Below, piece by piece: positions 55,934 through 64,000 of a stretch of DNA of 64,000 nt. The DNA is from Chitinophaga dinghuensis (GTDB lineage Bacteria > Bacteroidota > Bacteroidia > Chitinophagales > Chitinophagaceae). The position numbers and the translations under genes are program-made. Below the pieces are notes generated by a model, which saw nothing but the letters and a program-made list of their open reading frames with translations, made no database searches and was not told where the DNA came from. The stretch's first letter is position 1, and each line of letters opens with the position of its first letter. The stretch spans positions 1,178,001 to 1,242,000 of the forward strand of contig NZ_QLMA01000001.1 of NCBI RefSeq assembly GCF_003259435.1, given 5' to 3'.

Positions 55934-56257
55934 TTAGGCATTAGCCTTGTTGTTCAGAACAGTCTCCAGTTTCTTCAGTTTATTACTCCAGAATTTATCG
56001 AAGTAACTGATCCATTCCTGCAACCGGGTAAACCCATCCTGACTGAGTAAACAGTATCGCTCCCTGCCTATATCCCGAATCGTGATAAACCCTGCCTGAT
56101 GCAGGATTTTCACATGTTTGGATACGGCAGGGCGACTCATATCAAAATTCTCTGCCAGGGCATTGATCGTCAAACTCTCTTTGGATAACAAATGCAACAT
56201 TTCCCGGCGACTAGGATCTGCCAGCGTCTGGAAAATATCTAACTGCGCAGTCGTCAT
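55934..56257 (-). CDS. ArsR-family transcriptional regulator
   Basis: The protein has 107 residues from the ATG at 56257, which overlaps the upstream gene's stop (ATGA). The winged HTH is LADPSRREMLHLLSKESLTINALAENFDMSRPAVSKHVKILHQAGFI. No metal-binding ELCVCDL-type motif is seen, so it is probably not a metal sensor. It belongs to the ArsR-SRPBCC pairs widespread in Bacteroidota. Here the SRPBCC gene comes first. Twin operators upstream suggest autoregulation. Confidence 0.9.
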   Translation of the reverse strand: MTTAQLDIFQTLADPSRREMLHLLSKESLTINALAENFDMSRPAVSKHVKILHQAGFITIRDIGRERYCLLSQDGFTRLQEWISYFDKFWSNKLKKLETVLNNKANA

Positions 56258-56688
56258 GATGCAGGTGCATTTAAAAGATCTGCAATTTTCGTGATGTTCT
56301 TTAACCATCCTTCTGTCATGATACCGAAAATCATCGCCTGATTAGCCGAGAAACCGCTGTGCAACAATGAAAGGGCCGTACCATTGCCTTTCTCCTGTAA
56401 TTCCCAGGTGACAACAGTATCCAGATTAATAACGCCCGGCTCAGGACCGCCTTTCCAACTATATACCAGCTTTTGCATCGGTACAATCTCTAACACCTTA
56501 CAATAAATTGTACCATCAAAACCGAAGTTAGGCATGGGCCTGGTATGAAACTGGAACTCGTGGCCCACTGCTGCCTTGAAATCATTCGGCATCAACCATT
56601 GCGCAATCAACTCAGACTCCGTTAAAAATGCCCATACTTCAGCCACCGGCTGCTGATAAAAGTAATTGTGTTGAATCTTGTCTTGCAT
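56254..56688 (-). CDS. SRPBCC/AHSA1-domain protein
   Basis: The protein has 144 residues with the START-like SRPBCC fold: HNYFYQQPVAEVWAFLTESELIAQWLMPNDFKAAVGHEF at the start and TAL...LLHSGF...GWLKNITKIADLL at the end. These proteins bind hydrophobic ligands and are usually encoded next to an ArsR regulator. The stop overlaps the arsR start by 4 nt. A consensus promoter with two palindromic operators lies directly upstream. Confidence 0.88.
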   Translation of the reverse strand: MQDKIQHNYFYQQPVAEVWAFLTESELIAQWLMPNDFKAAVGHEFQFHTRPMPNFGFDGTIYCKVLEIVPMQKLVYSWKGGPEPGVINLDTVVTWELQEKGNGTALSLLHSGFSANQAMIFGIMTEGWLKNITKIADLLNAPAS

Positions 56689-56693
56689 GATAT

Positions 56694-56742
56694 GTAACTT
56701 TTAAGTTACCCAAAAGTATATGTAACTTTTGAGTTACCCAAA
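56694..56742 (-). promoter_or_regulatory. Promoter with twin ArsR-type palindromes
   Basis: GTAACTTTTAAGTTAC (56694-56709) is a perfect palindrome. GTAACTTTTGAGTTAC (56722-56737) differs by one base, 28 bp away. On the minus strand TTTG (56739-56742), a 20-bp spacer and TACTTTTG (56711-56718) make a full-consensus promoter. One operator sits between the -33 and -7 elements, and the other over the transcription start. Repression by the downstream ArsR protein is inferred. Confidence 0.8.
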
Positions 56743-56746
56743 TTAA

Positions 56747-56843
56747 TTTTTAGGGAGACGACAACTGCACTGCACAGTCATCCCTCACCAAGCGAAGCTC
56801 CAAGAGGCGCTGTTGTGCCGACGGCTGGCTGTCTCCCTAAAAA
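56747..56843. repeat. 97-bp element bounded by 13-bp perfect inverted repeats
   Basis: TTTTTAGGGAGAC (56747-56759) and GTCTCCCTAAAAA (56831-56843) are perfect inverted copies. The 71 bp between are GC-rich against the AT-rich flanks and contain nested partial complementarity (CAACTGC / GCTGTTG, and AGCGAAGCT). It lies just after the stop of the 56.8-57.5 kb gene. It may be a structured terminator, a REP/MITE-like element or a small RNA. Confidence 0.55.
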
Positions 56844-56844
56844 A

Positions 56845-57549
56845 TCATTTGGAAATAAAATCCTGGTAACGCTGTTTGATATATACATATACATCATATG
56901 TGGAAGCGTCTTGCAGAAACGCTTTCCCAGGACGGTACCGCTGCATAAACAAGGTAAGGCTGTCTCCCCGCAGCGGTATTACCTGACTTACCATATCCGC
57001 GGTAAAATGTTGGTCAATATAATTCTCCGTTTCCTTTGCCAGCAAGACTTTCCGAAACTGCTTTTTCTTGTGAATCGTTTTGAACTGCGTTGCCTTAAAG
57101 AGATTGTTGACGTTGACGGCGAAAGGCATCAGCTCTTTGATTTTCCAGACTTCATCCAAACGCGGAGGATGATAAGTAAACTCGCGGGCATATTCCTGCC
57201 GCAATCGTAGCGAATCGCGCTGAAAATTATAACGGATAATATTAATGCCGTTCAGTTCTACGATATCTCTTTTCATGTAACGTACAATCCTCTCCTGACG
57301 ACGATCGCAGAGATACATCAATGGAAGATACCCCAGCATTTTTATCAAGATGGTGTCTCCTTGTCGGACATTAATGGTGAAAGCGCCGCTGGCATCGGTA
57401 ATTGTGCCGGAATTACTTCTCTTATTGAGGATAGTTGCACCTGGTAATGGCAAACTATCGGCGTCCATAATTTGCCCCTGTAGCGGATGCTGGGCGAAAG
57501 CTGGTAATCCATACCAGCAGAAAAGGATAATAACAATCATTTGGCGCAT
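56845..57549 (-). CDS. CarboxypepD_reg-like domain protein, exported
   Basis: The protein has 234 residues with a signal peptide (MRQMIVIILFCWYGLPAFAQ). The N-terminal domain (about 23-100) is the carboxypeptidase-regulatory-like beta-sandwich seen at the start of TonB-dependent receptors: LQGQIMDADSLPLPGATILNKRSNSGTITDASGAFTINV. The remainder is helical with no barrel, so it is a stand-alone periplasmic or outer-membrane-associated protein. Function is unknown. Confidence 0.78.
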   Translation of the reverse strand: MRQMIVIILFCWYGLPAFAQHPLQGQIMDADSLPLPGATILNKRSNSGTITDASGAFTINVRQGDTILIKMLGYLPLMYLCDRRQERIVRYMKRDIVELNGINIIRYNFQRDSLRLRQEYAREFTYHPPRLDEVWKIKELMPFAVNVNNLFKATQFKTIHKKKQFRKVLLAKETENYIDQHFTADMVSQVIPLRGDSLTLFMQRYRPGKAFLQDASTYDVYVYIKQRYQDFISK

Positions 57550-57676
57550 GCCGAAAGATAAATATGGAATTCAATGATTCGTCGCATACAATTTGTTAAA
57601 TTTATAGGATAACCCTCCCCAATAAACTTTTTCTAAACAAACGCATTTATATAGCGTGATCACAAACTGAATATTT

Positions 57677-59221
57677 ATGCAAAAGGAGAAAATTCATACG
57701 GATGTACTACTGATAGGTGCTGGTATCATGAGCGCTACACTGGGCACTTTTCTGAAATATCTCAACCCGGACTGGTCCATTCATATCTACGAAAGACTGG
57801 ACCGCGTGGCAGGAGAAAGCTCTGATGCCTGGAATAATGCAGGTACCGGACACTCCGCGCTCTGTGAACTGAATTATACTCCTGAACTGGAAGATGGCAC
57901 CATCGATACCAGTAAAGCCCTGCATATTATTGAGGAATTTGAAGCTACCAAACAGTTCTGGTCTACATTGGTGGAAAAAGGCATCATCCCGGACCCTGCT
58001 GCATTCATCCGCAGTGTTCCTCATATGAGCTTCGTTCATGGCGAAACGGATGTTACCTATCTCCAAAAACGTTTTAACGCATTACAGCAATATCAACTCT
58101 ACCAGGGAATGGAATATTCCGAAGATCCGGATGTACTGAAACAATGGATTCCCTTAGTGATGGAAGGACGCGATCTGTCGGAAAAAGCAGCGGCTACTCA
58201 TATGGAATTGGGAACGGACGTGAATTATGGCGAACTAACACGCATCTTCATACAGCATCTGCAAAATCAACCTGGTGTAAAGTTACATCTGCAACATGAC
58301 GTCAAAGACCTGAAACAGTTGACAGACGGACGTTGGGAAGCCAGGATCAAAAATGCTAAAGTAAAAGATTCCTTCTATGTGACGGCGGATTTCGTATTCA
58401 TCGGCGCCGGTGGAGGAGCCCTGGAATTATTACAAGGTTCCAATATTCCTGAAGCGCGTGCCTATGGCGGATTTCCTGTAGGCGGCGAATGGCTGATATG
58501 CCGTAATCCAGATGTGGTAAACCGCCATCATGCAAAGGTCTACGGACAAGCATCTGTTGGCGCTCCGCCAATGAGCGTCCCGCATTTGGATACCCGTATC
58601 ATCAACGGCGAAAAAGCGATTCTTTTCGGGCCTTTCGCCACTTTTTCCACCAAATTCCTGAAAGAAGGGTCTCACCTGGACCTCTTCGAATCTATTAAAT
58701 ACTGGAATATCCTGCCCATGCTGGAAGTGGGATTGAAAAACTTTGACCTGGAAAAATACCTGGTGCAGCAACTTCGTTTATCCTTCCAGGATCGCATTGA
58801 CGCACTACGCGTATTCTATCCGAATGTCTATGATAAGGATTGGATATTGCAGGAAGCGGGGCAGCGGGTACAAGTGATTTACAATAATCCTGGGAAAGGA
58901 GGCGAACTGCGCTTCGGCACGGAAACGGTTACCAGCAAAGACGGTACGGTCGCGGCATTGCTGGGAGCTTCTCCTGGCGCATCTACAGCAGTTTCCATCA
59001 TGCTGACCATCATGGAAAAATGTTTTCCGGATAAGATGTCCGGCGAATGGCGGGAAGACCTGCTGGAACTGATTCCTACTTATGGTACCTTACTGGAAGG
59101 GAACACAGAACTTTGCTATAAAATCAGGAACTGGACCAGTAAAACACTTAAATTGGACTGGAAACAACCTGCGATTAAAAAGACAGTAGATGAAACTAAT
59201 TCGATACGGAAATCCCGGTGA
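57677..59221 (+). CDS. mqo: Malate:quinone oxidoreductase
   Basis: The protein has 514 residues. The FAD-binding motif [19 protein letters not shown] (about 11-29) is followed by [33 protein letters not shown], the signature of Mqo. Also present are [27 protein letters not shown] and the C-terminal [14 protein letters not shown]. This peripheral inner-membrane enzyme oxidises malate to oxaloacetate and reduces quinone in the TCA cycle. Its 3' end overlaps the next gene by 32 nt. Confidence 0.96.
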   Translation: MQKEKIHTDVLLIGAGIMSATLGTFLKYLNPDWSIHIYERLDRVAGESSDAWNNAGTGHSALCELNYTPELEDGTIDTSKALHIIEEFEATKQFWSTLVEKGIIPDPAAFIRSVPHMSFVHGETDVTYLQKRFNALQQYQLYQGMEYSEDPDVLKQWIPLVMEGRDLSEKAAATHMELGTDVNYGELTRIFIQHLQNQPGVKLHLQHDVKDLKQLTDGRWEARIKNAKVKDSFYVTADFVFIGAGGGALELLQGSNIPEARAYGGFPVGGEWLICRNPDVVNRHHAKVYGQASVGAPPMSVPHLDTRIINGEKAILFGPFATFSTKFLKEGSHLDLFESIKYWNILPMLEVGLKNFDLEKYLVQQLRLSFQDRIDALRVFYPNVYDKDWILQEAGQRVQVIYNNPGKGGELRFGTETVTSKDGTVAALLGASPGASTAVSIMLTIMEKCFPDKMSGEWREDLLELIPTYGTLLEGNTELCYKIRNWTSKTLKLDWKQPAIKKTVDETNSIRKSR

Positions 59222-60038
59222 AGAGAAACCGGGGATCATGCTGAATGACACTTATTACGATACTGCTGCACTCGGAGAAGATTATACCAATGATTTTCTC
59301 AGTAATGGCGGTCTGGAAAGACTCGCCACATTTATCAGAAAAGAGCAGCTACAACCAATTCCTGCGGACGCCAGACTAGGCGTGCCACTGGCGAATCCTG
59401 GCAAAATCGTTTGCGTAGGATTAAATTACAGGGACCATATTGCAGAAACAGGATTTATTCCGGAATCAGAGCCTATTCTGTTTCTGAAAGCTATGAGTGC
59501 ATTGAATGGCCCATTTGACGGCGTTACAATTCCTAAGAACAGTCAGGAAACAGACTGGGAAACGGAACTGGGCGTGGTGATTGGTAAGAAAGGAACGAAT
59601 ATCAACCCGGAAGAATCGATGGATTATATCGCGGGTTATATTTTACATAACGATATCAGCGAACGTGCCTATATGAAAAAACGCGGAGGTACCTGGGATA
59701 AGGGAAAAGGTTGCAACACCTTTGCGCCGCTGGGGCCTTGGTTCGTGACCAAAGATGAAATCCCTGATCCTGGTCAGTTAAGCATATGGCTGAAATTGAA
59801 CGGAGAACTAATGCAGAATGGACATACCTCTGACCTGATATGCAATGTACCCAATCTGATAGCGTACATCAGCGAATTTTTCGGATTGTTTCCGGGAGAT
59901 ATCATCTCCACCGGATCGCCGGCCGGAAGCGGTACGGGACGTATGCCGCAACGCTTTTTGCAACCGGGAGATATCATTGAATACGGCATTGACGGCCTGG
60001 GCACTGCCCGGCAACAGATGCGGGAATATCAGTCCTGA
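59190..60038 (+). CDS. Fumarylacetoacetate hydrolase family protein
   Basis: The protein has 282 residues and starts inside the mqo 3' end (overlap 59190-59221). The FAH core begins at [16 protein letters not shown]. Metal ligands are in [49 protein letters not shown] and the [15 protein letters not shown] loop are typical of the superfamily. Members hydrolyse C-C bonds of 2-oxo acids, decarboxylate oxaloacetate or isomerise. Because it is coupled to mqo, an oxaloacetate-related role is attractive (inference). Confidence 0.9.
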   Translation: MKLIRYGNPGEEKPGIMLNDTYYDTAALGEDYTNDFLSNGGLERLATFIRKEQLQPIPADARLGVPLANPGKIVCVGLNYRDHIAETGFIPESEPILFLKAMSALNGPFDGVTIPKNSQETDWETELGVVIGKKGTNINPEESMDYIAGYILHNDISERAYMKKRGGTWDKGKGCNTFAPLGPWFVTKDEIPDPGQLSIWLKLNGELMQNGHTSDLICNVPNLIAYISEFFGLFPGDIISTGSPAGSGTGRMPQRFLQPGDIIEYGIDGLGTARQQMREYQS

Positions 60039-60109
60039 ACGACGGCTGGCCTGCGATTATCCCGGAAGGATATACGCAGGCCTCAGCCGCCGGTTTTGTA
60101 CATACTATG

Positions 60110-60802
60110 CTAATCCAGATGTCCCAGGATTTCTTTGATAGTTGTCAGTTTGATATAGTTGGGATGTTGTGGCTCCTCTTCATGTACTTCATGTAACCAG
60201 GTGGTATGATAAGGAATATGGGAAGCATATCCCTGTAATTCCAATACTGGCAATACATCTGATTTCATGGAGTTGCCCAGCATCAGGAAGTTGTCCGGGT
60301 TGCAGTTGAGTTTCTTCAGCAGGTGGGAGTAATCAGCCGCTTTCTTGTCGCTCATAATCTCAACGTGCTGGAAATAGGCTTCCAGGCCTGAAATTTTCAC
60401 TTTCCGCTGTTGGTCCAGCAAATCCCCTTTAGTGGCTACAACCAGCTGGAATTTTCCTTGCAGGCGCTGTAATACTTCTTCAACGCCGTCCAGTAATTCC
60501 ACTGGTTTCTGTAATTGTGCCTGACCCAGTGCAATGATATTGTTGATCAGCGCTGCACTGGCTTGGCCGTTGGTGATCAGATTCGCCGCTTCAATCATGC
60601 TGAGCATAAAACCCTTTACGCCATAACCATAGAGCTGTAGATTCTTCATCTCTGTAGCAAATAAGGTTTTCAGGATTTCATCTTTGGGCATATAATCGGC
60701 CAGTAAATCGGCAAATAACAACTCATTTTCACGGAAATAGGGCTCATTTACCCATAATGTATCATCAGCGTCAAAAGCAATGACTTTTAATTTGTCTTTC
60801 AT
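60110..60802 (-). CDS. HAD-superfamily hydrolase
   Basis: The protein has 230 residues from the ATG at 60802; the frame extends to a TTG at 60820. Motif I is IAFDADDTLW with catalytic Asp11 and Asp13. Motif II is the threonine in LVVATKGD, and motifs III/IV are KKAADYSHLLKKLNC and FLMLGNSMKSDVLPVL. A helical cap (type C1) lies between motifs I and II. It is a phosphatase of unknown substrate, divergent from a Crp/Fnr gene. Confidence 0.88.
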   Translation of the reverse strand: MKDKLKVIAFDADDTLWVNEPYFRENELLFADLLADYMPKDEILKTLFATEMKNLQLYGYGVKGFMLSMIEAANLITNGQASAALINNIIALGQAQLQKPVELLDGVEEVLQRLQGKFQLVVATKGDLLDQQRKVKISGLEAYFQHVEIMSDKKAADYSHLLKKLNCNPDNFLMLGNSMKSDVLPVLELQGYASHIPYHTTWLHEVHEEEPQHPNYIKLTTIKEILGHLD

Positions 60803-60858
60803 CTTATTTTTGTTTTTCAACAGGGCACAAAATTCCTGATTACTATTTATTCAAAAAA

Positions 60859-60870
60859 GGACAATTGTCC
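60859..60870. promoter_or_regulatory. Perfect 12-bp palindrome, candidate Crp/Fnr operator
   Basis: GGACAATTGTCC is a perfect palindrome 13 bp upstream of the Crp/Fnr regulator start and 56 bp from the divergent HAD-hydrolase gene start. Autoregulation is inferred. Confidence 0.5.
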
Positions 60871-60883
60871 CGGATTCCGATTT

Positions 60884-61444
60884 ATGTTCCGAACGAATGA
60901 ATCTTTTTACGACTTCATTGAAGATCTCTACAGCCAGGAGACCCTGAGAGATCAAATTTCCCTGAAGGTATACGAAAAGGGCGATTTCCTATTGCAGCAG
61001 GGAGAGAACCTTGCAAGAGTACTGATTATCAGAGACGGAATCGCCAAATGTTTTATCAATGAAGATAATGGGAAAGACTTCATTCTCCAGTTTATGGGCA
61101 GAGGGCAGTTGTTTGGGGAACTGGAAGTGATCAAAGGAATTAAATGCCTCAATAATATCCAGGCCATTACTCCTTTGACAGCCTTTGCAGTGGCGGTTCC
61201 GTACTTCCGGCATTTGATGACTACCAATGCCAGATTCAATGGTATTCTGATGGAAGAACTGGCCGACAGACTCATTGTCACCAGTACCCGCGCGTCTTTG
61301 CAACAACTCTATACGCTGGAGCACAGTCTGCGGAAACTGCAGGAATTAATGGAAATACAACAATTAAAGATCTCCAAAGAAGATATGGCATCTTACCTGG
61401 GCATTTCTGTTCGCAGTCTTAACCGAATCCTGAAAACCCTTTAG
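60884..61444 (+). CDS. Crp/Fnr-family transcriptional regulator
   Basis: The protein has 186 residues. The cyclic-nucleotide-binding-like domain (about 20-110) shows VYEKGDFLLQQGENLARVLIIRDGIAKCF and GRGQLFGELEVI, without the cysteines of Fnr and without a clear cAMP-binding RxS motif. The C-terminal HTH (about 150-186, ISKEDMASYLGISVRSLNRILKTL) is short, as in many Bacteroidota members. The effector is unknown. Confidence 0.88.
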   Translation: MFRTNESFYDFIEDLYSQETLRDQISLKVYEKGDFLLQQGENLARVLIIRDGIAKCFINEDNGKDFILQFMGRGQLFGELEVIKGIKCLNNIQAITPLTAFAVAVPYFRHLMTTNARFNGILMEELADRLIVTSTRASLQQLYTLEHSLRKLQELMEIQQLKISKEDMASYLGISVRSLNRILKTL

Positions 61445-61511
61445 CTGACAGGGTCTGCCGCGTGAACTATTCTACTTGTTCGTGTATTATACCTAATAAA
61501 CGATTAGTGGA

Positions 61512-64000
61512 ATGAGCCTTGCGAAATACCGTCAGAAAAGGACTTTTGCCCATACGCCTGAGCCTGAAGGCGGAAAGAATCGCACCAAATCCCTGCATTT
61601 TGTGGTGCAAAAGCATGATGCGTCCCATTTGCATTATGATTTCAGACTGGAAATGGAGGGTGTATTGAAAAGCTGGGCGGTACCTAAAGGGCCATCCCTG
61701 GACCCCAATGTGAAACGACTGGCCATGATGGTAGAAGACCATCCCTATGACTACCGCCAATTTGAAGGCATCATTCCTGAAGGCAATTATGGCGCCGGCA
61801 CCGTGATCGTTTGGGACGAAGGCGGCTATGAACCCGAAGAACTGCCAGCAGCCAGGAAGTCCGCCGAAAAAGAACTGTTACATGAACTGCATAGTGGAAA
61901 GATCAAATTTGTACTGCATGGCCACAAGCTGAAAGGCGTATTTTTCCTCGTGAAAGCGCCCGGCCGTGGAGAAAATGCCTGGCTCCTGATGAAAGGTAAA
62001 GATAAATATGCCAGGACAACCGATATTACCACCCGCAATAAATCCGTTATTTCCGGCAAGACCATTGAGCAAGTTGCTAAAAAACCGGATAAAGTGTGGA
62101 AGAGCAACAAAGCAAGCAAAGTAACAGTATCGGATATACGTAAAAAAAAGAATGTCAGGGAGACGAAAGGCACACCGGCCACCACGGCTACACCTGGCAA
62201 AAAGGCGCCCATGCCGAGTAAAGTTTCCCCCATGTTGGCCACCCTCACCAAAGGTCCCTTTGATAACCCCGAATGGCTATACGAAATCAAATGGGATGGC
62301 TACAGAGCCGTTGGCTATCTTAATAAAAATAAGGTAGAGCTCCTTTCCCGAAACCAGATCAGTTTCAATGATAAATTCGGAATAATTGTTGACGCCCTGA
62401 AAAAGTGGAACATAAAAGCCGTCACCGATGGGGAAATTGTAGCCCTGGATGAACACGGCGATCCCGATTTTCAGCAACTACAGAACTTCCTGAAAGAGGG
62501 CAGGAGTGCACACCTGGCGTACTATATTTTTGATTTGCTATGGTATGAAGGTAAAGACTTAAGGCGCCTGCCGCTCATTGAAAGAAAGGAGTTACTCCAA
62601 CAGATCATGCCATCGGATCATTCCTTGTTACGTTATAGCGATCATATCACGGAAGCCGGGACAGCCTTTTATAAAGTGGCAGTGGAACGTGGACTGGAAG
62701 GCATTATGGCTAAGAAGATGGATAGTGTTTATAGTACAGGAAGAAGATCAGATACCTGGCTGAAAGTGAAGAATAATCATCAGACAGAAGCTATCATCTG
62801 CGGCTATACGAAAGGACGTAACAGCAGAAAATATTTCGGGGCAGTAGTGCTGGGGAAATACATTGGCGGTAAGCTGACTTATATTGGTCATACCGGAGGC
62901 GGCTTTAATGAAGAACTGTTGAAGCAGCTGTATGGAATGTTTCAGCCACTGGTATCGGCTGTCTCCCCATTTCATCCTGTTCCCAAAACGAACATGCCTG
63001 TTACCTGGTTAAAACCTGCATTGGTATGTACGGTTAAATATGCACAGATAACGGCAGAAGGGATACTGCGACAGCCCATATTTCTGGGACTGCGGGAAGA
63101 TAAAAAAGGGCCCAAAGAAAAACAGGAGAAAGTAGTAGCCCAACCTGCGGATAAACTCACCTCAAAAACGACAGCTATGACCTCAGCAGCTAAGAGTACT
63201 ACGAGGAAGAATGTGGCCGCCACCAATGCGAAGAAGGCTACAGGTGGCAAAAAGAAAGCGATGGCCAGCGGTTTTCTGCCAGCTGATGAACCGGAAGTAG
63301 AAATCAAGGTAGATGGACAATTGCTGAAATTTACCAATTTGGATAAAGTGTATTGGCCGGTAGAGAAAATCACGAAACGAGATATGATCAATTACTATGC
63401 GGCCGTCTCGGAGGTGATCCTGCCCTATTTGAAAGACCGGCCACAGTCGCTCAACCGCTTCCCGGAAGGAATTGATGGTTTCCACTTTTACCAGAAAAAT
63501 GTAGAGGATAAGGTGGCCGACTGGATACCTACTTTCCCTTATAAGAGTGAATCGGATGGTGAAACGAAAATGTTTTTAGTCTGTAAGAATAAGGCTACGC
63601 TGTTGTATATGGCTAATCTGGGTTGTATAGAATTGAATCCCTGGCATAGCCGGATCAGTAAGCCGGATTATCCGGATTATTGTCTGATAGACCTTGATCC
63701 GGATACGAATCCTTTTAGTCAGGTAGTGGAAACAGCGTTGGTGGTAAAAGAGGTATTGGATGAGATTGGAGCGGATGGATTTGTAAAGACTTCCGGGTCT
63801 ACGGGAATGCATATATTAATTCCTCTGGGTGGGAAATATGATTATGATCAGTCGCGCATGCTGGCTGAATTAATTGTGGGCATTGTGAACAAGCGTTTGC
63901 CAAAAACGACCAGCGTGGTGCGTACGCCGGCGAAGCGGAAAGGCTTGATATACCTGGATTTTCTGCAAAACAGGCAGATACAGACGATGGCATCTGCTTA
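61512..64000 (+). CDS. ligD: Multidomain ATP-dependent DNA ligase D, C-terminus cut off
   Basis: The frame opens at the ATG at 61512 and is still open at the window end, so 829 residues are visible. The order is a 3'-phosphoesterase domain (about 25-135: LHYDFRLEMEGVLKSWAVPKG, EGIIPEGNYGAGTV), an ATP ligase domain (about 235-530: YEIKWDGYRAV with nucleophile Lys260, LKVKNNHQ), a basic Lys/Thr/Ala linker (about 535-590), and a primase-like polymerase domain (about 600 on: LIDLDPD with Asp727 and Asp729, SGSTGMHILIPL). It repairs double-strand breaks by end joining with Ku; no ku gene is in the window. Confidence 0.95.
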   Translation, partial: MSLAKYRQKRTFAHTPEPEGGKNRTKSLHFVVQKHDASHLHYDFRLEMEGVLKSWAVPKGPSLDPNVKRLAMMVEDHPYDYRQFEGIIPEGNYGAGTVIVWDEGGYEPEELPAARKSAEKELLHELHSGKIKFVLHGHKLKGVFFLVKAPGRGENAWLLMKGKDKYARTTDITTRNKSVISGKTIEQVAKKPDKVWKSNKASKVTVSDIRKKKNVRETKGTPATTATPGKKAPMPSKVSPMLATLTKGPFDNPEWLYEIKWDGYRAVGYLNKNKVELLSRNQISFNDKFGIIVDALKKWNIKAVTDGEIVALDEHGDPDFQQLQNFLKEGRSAHLAYYIFDLLWYEGKDLRRLPLIERKELLQQIMPSDHSLLRYSDHITEAGTAFYKVAVERGLEGIMAKKMDSVYSTGRRSDTWLKVKNNHQTEAIICGYTKGRNSRKYFGAVVLGKYIGGKLTYIGHTGGGFNEELLKQLYGMFQPLVSAVSPFHPVPKTNMPVTWLKPALVCTVKYAQITAEGILRQPIFLGLREDKKGPKEKQEKVVAQPADKLTSKTTAMTSAAKSTTRKNVAATNAKKATGGKKKAMASGFLPADEPEVEIKVDGQLLKFTNLDKVYWPVEKITKRDMINYYAAVSEVILPYLKDRPQSLNRFPEGIDGFHFYQKNVEDKVADWIPTFPYKSESDGETKMFLVCKNKATLLYMANLGCIELNPWHSRISKPDYPDYCLIDLDPDTNPFSQVVETALVVKEVLDEIGADGFVKTSGSTGMHILIPLGGKYDYDQSRMLAELIVGIVNKRLPKTTSVVRTPAKRKGLIYLDFLQNRQIQTMASA

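Overview
The window reads as a chromosomal segment of a Bacteroidota bacterium, most like a Chitinophaga-type member of the Chitinophagaceae. This rests on Bacteroidota promoter signatures (TTG/TTTG, 19-22 bp, TAnnTTTG) in front of several genes and both tRNAs, lipoprotein-rich envelope genes, a MutS2 of the short Bacteroidota type, a CarboxypepD_reg-like protein and a large type II-C Cas9. No transposase, integrase or rRNA gene was seen.

Layout. 1-7.6 kb: an NAD(P)H-binding protein cut by the left edge, the membrane pyrophosphatase HppA, the NAD(P)HX repair enzyme Nnr, a secreted alpha/beta hydrolase, an outer-membrane protein and NhaA. 7.6-14.9 kb: an envelope block (OstA/LptA-like, MlaD-like, N-acetylmuramoyl-L-alanine amidase, divergent LptD). 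14.9-16.6 kb: PlsC, Ung and tRNA-Arg(TCT). 16.8-24.5 kb: an accessory, partly AT-rich run of small orphan proteins (lipoproteins, a SUKH protein, an NTR/TIMP-like protein, a GNAT enzyme, a membrane protein) that looks like an immunity-protein or polymorphic-toxin periphery without a toxin. 24.6-29.2 kb: a 1552-residue DUF4011 helicase with a Vsr/PD-(D/E)XK-type nuclease domain. 29.4-38.2 kb: an FtsX-type permease, an Rrf2-DsbA-DODA cluster, MsrA, MutS2 and an AraC regulator. 38.6-44.5 kb: a complete tripartite RND efflux operon, followed by tRNA-Ser(TGA).

45.4-51.9 kb: a complete type II-C CRISPR-Cas locus. A tracrRNA lies on the minus strand directly upstream of cas9. The overlapping genes cas9-cas1-cas2 follow, then an array of ten 36-bp repeats plus a 12-nt remnant. 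The crRNA-sense strand is the minus strand, opposite to the cas genes. The repeat carries a promoter-like element (TTG-N22-TAACTTTA), and the remnant end of the array abuts the stop codon of a minus-strand Tiki/ChaN-like gene.

51.9-64 kb: a secreted unknown lipoprotein, divergent NudK and DeoR genes around a palindrome, an SRPBCC-ArsR operon with twin operators, a 97-bp inverted-repeat element, Mqo overlapping an FAH-family enzyme, a HAD phosphatase, a Crp/Fnr regulator with a palindrome upstream, and LigD cut by the right edge.

The main regulatory observation is one operator-like palindrome, ACTGTAA-N9-TTACAGT. It occurs in front of the Rrf2 gene, in front of dsbA-ygiD, and, more than 32 kb away, on the promoter of the NAD(P)H-binding gene at the left edge. 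This suggests a small Rrf2 regulon. Functions are read from sequence motifs and family knowledge; no database search was possible.
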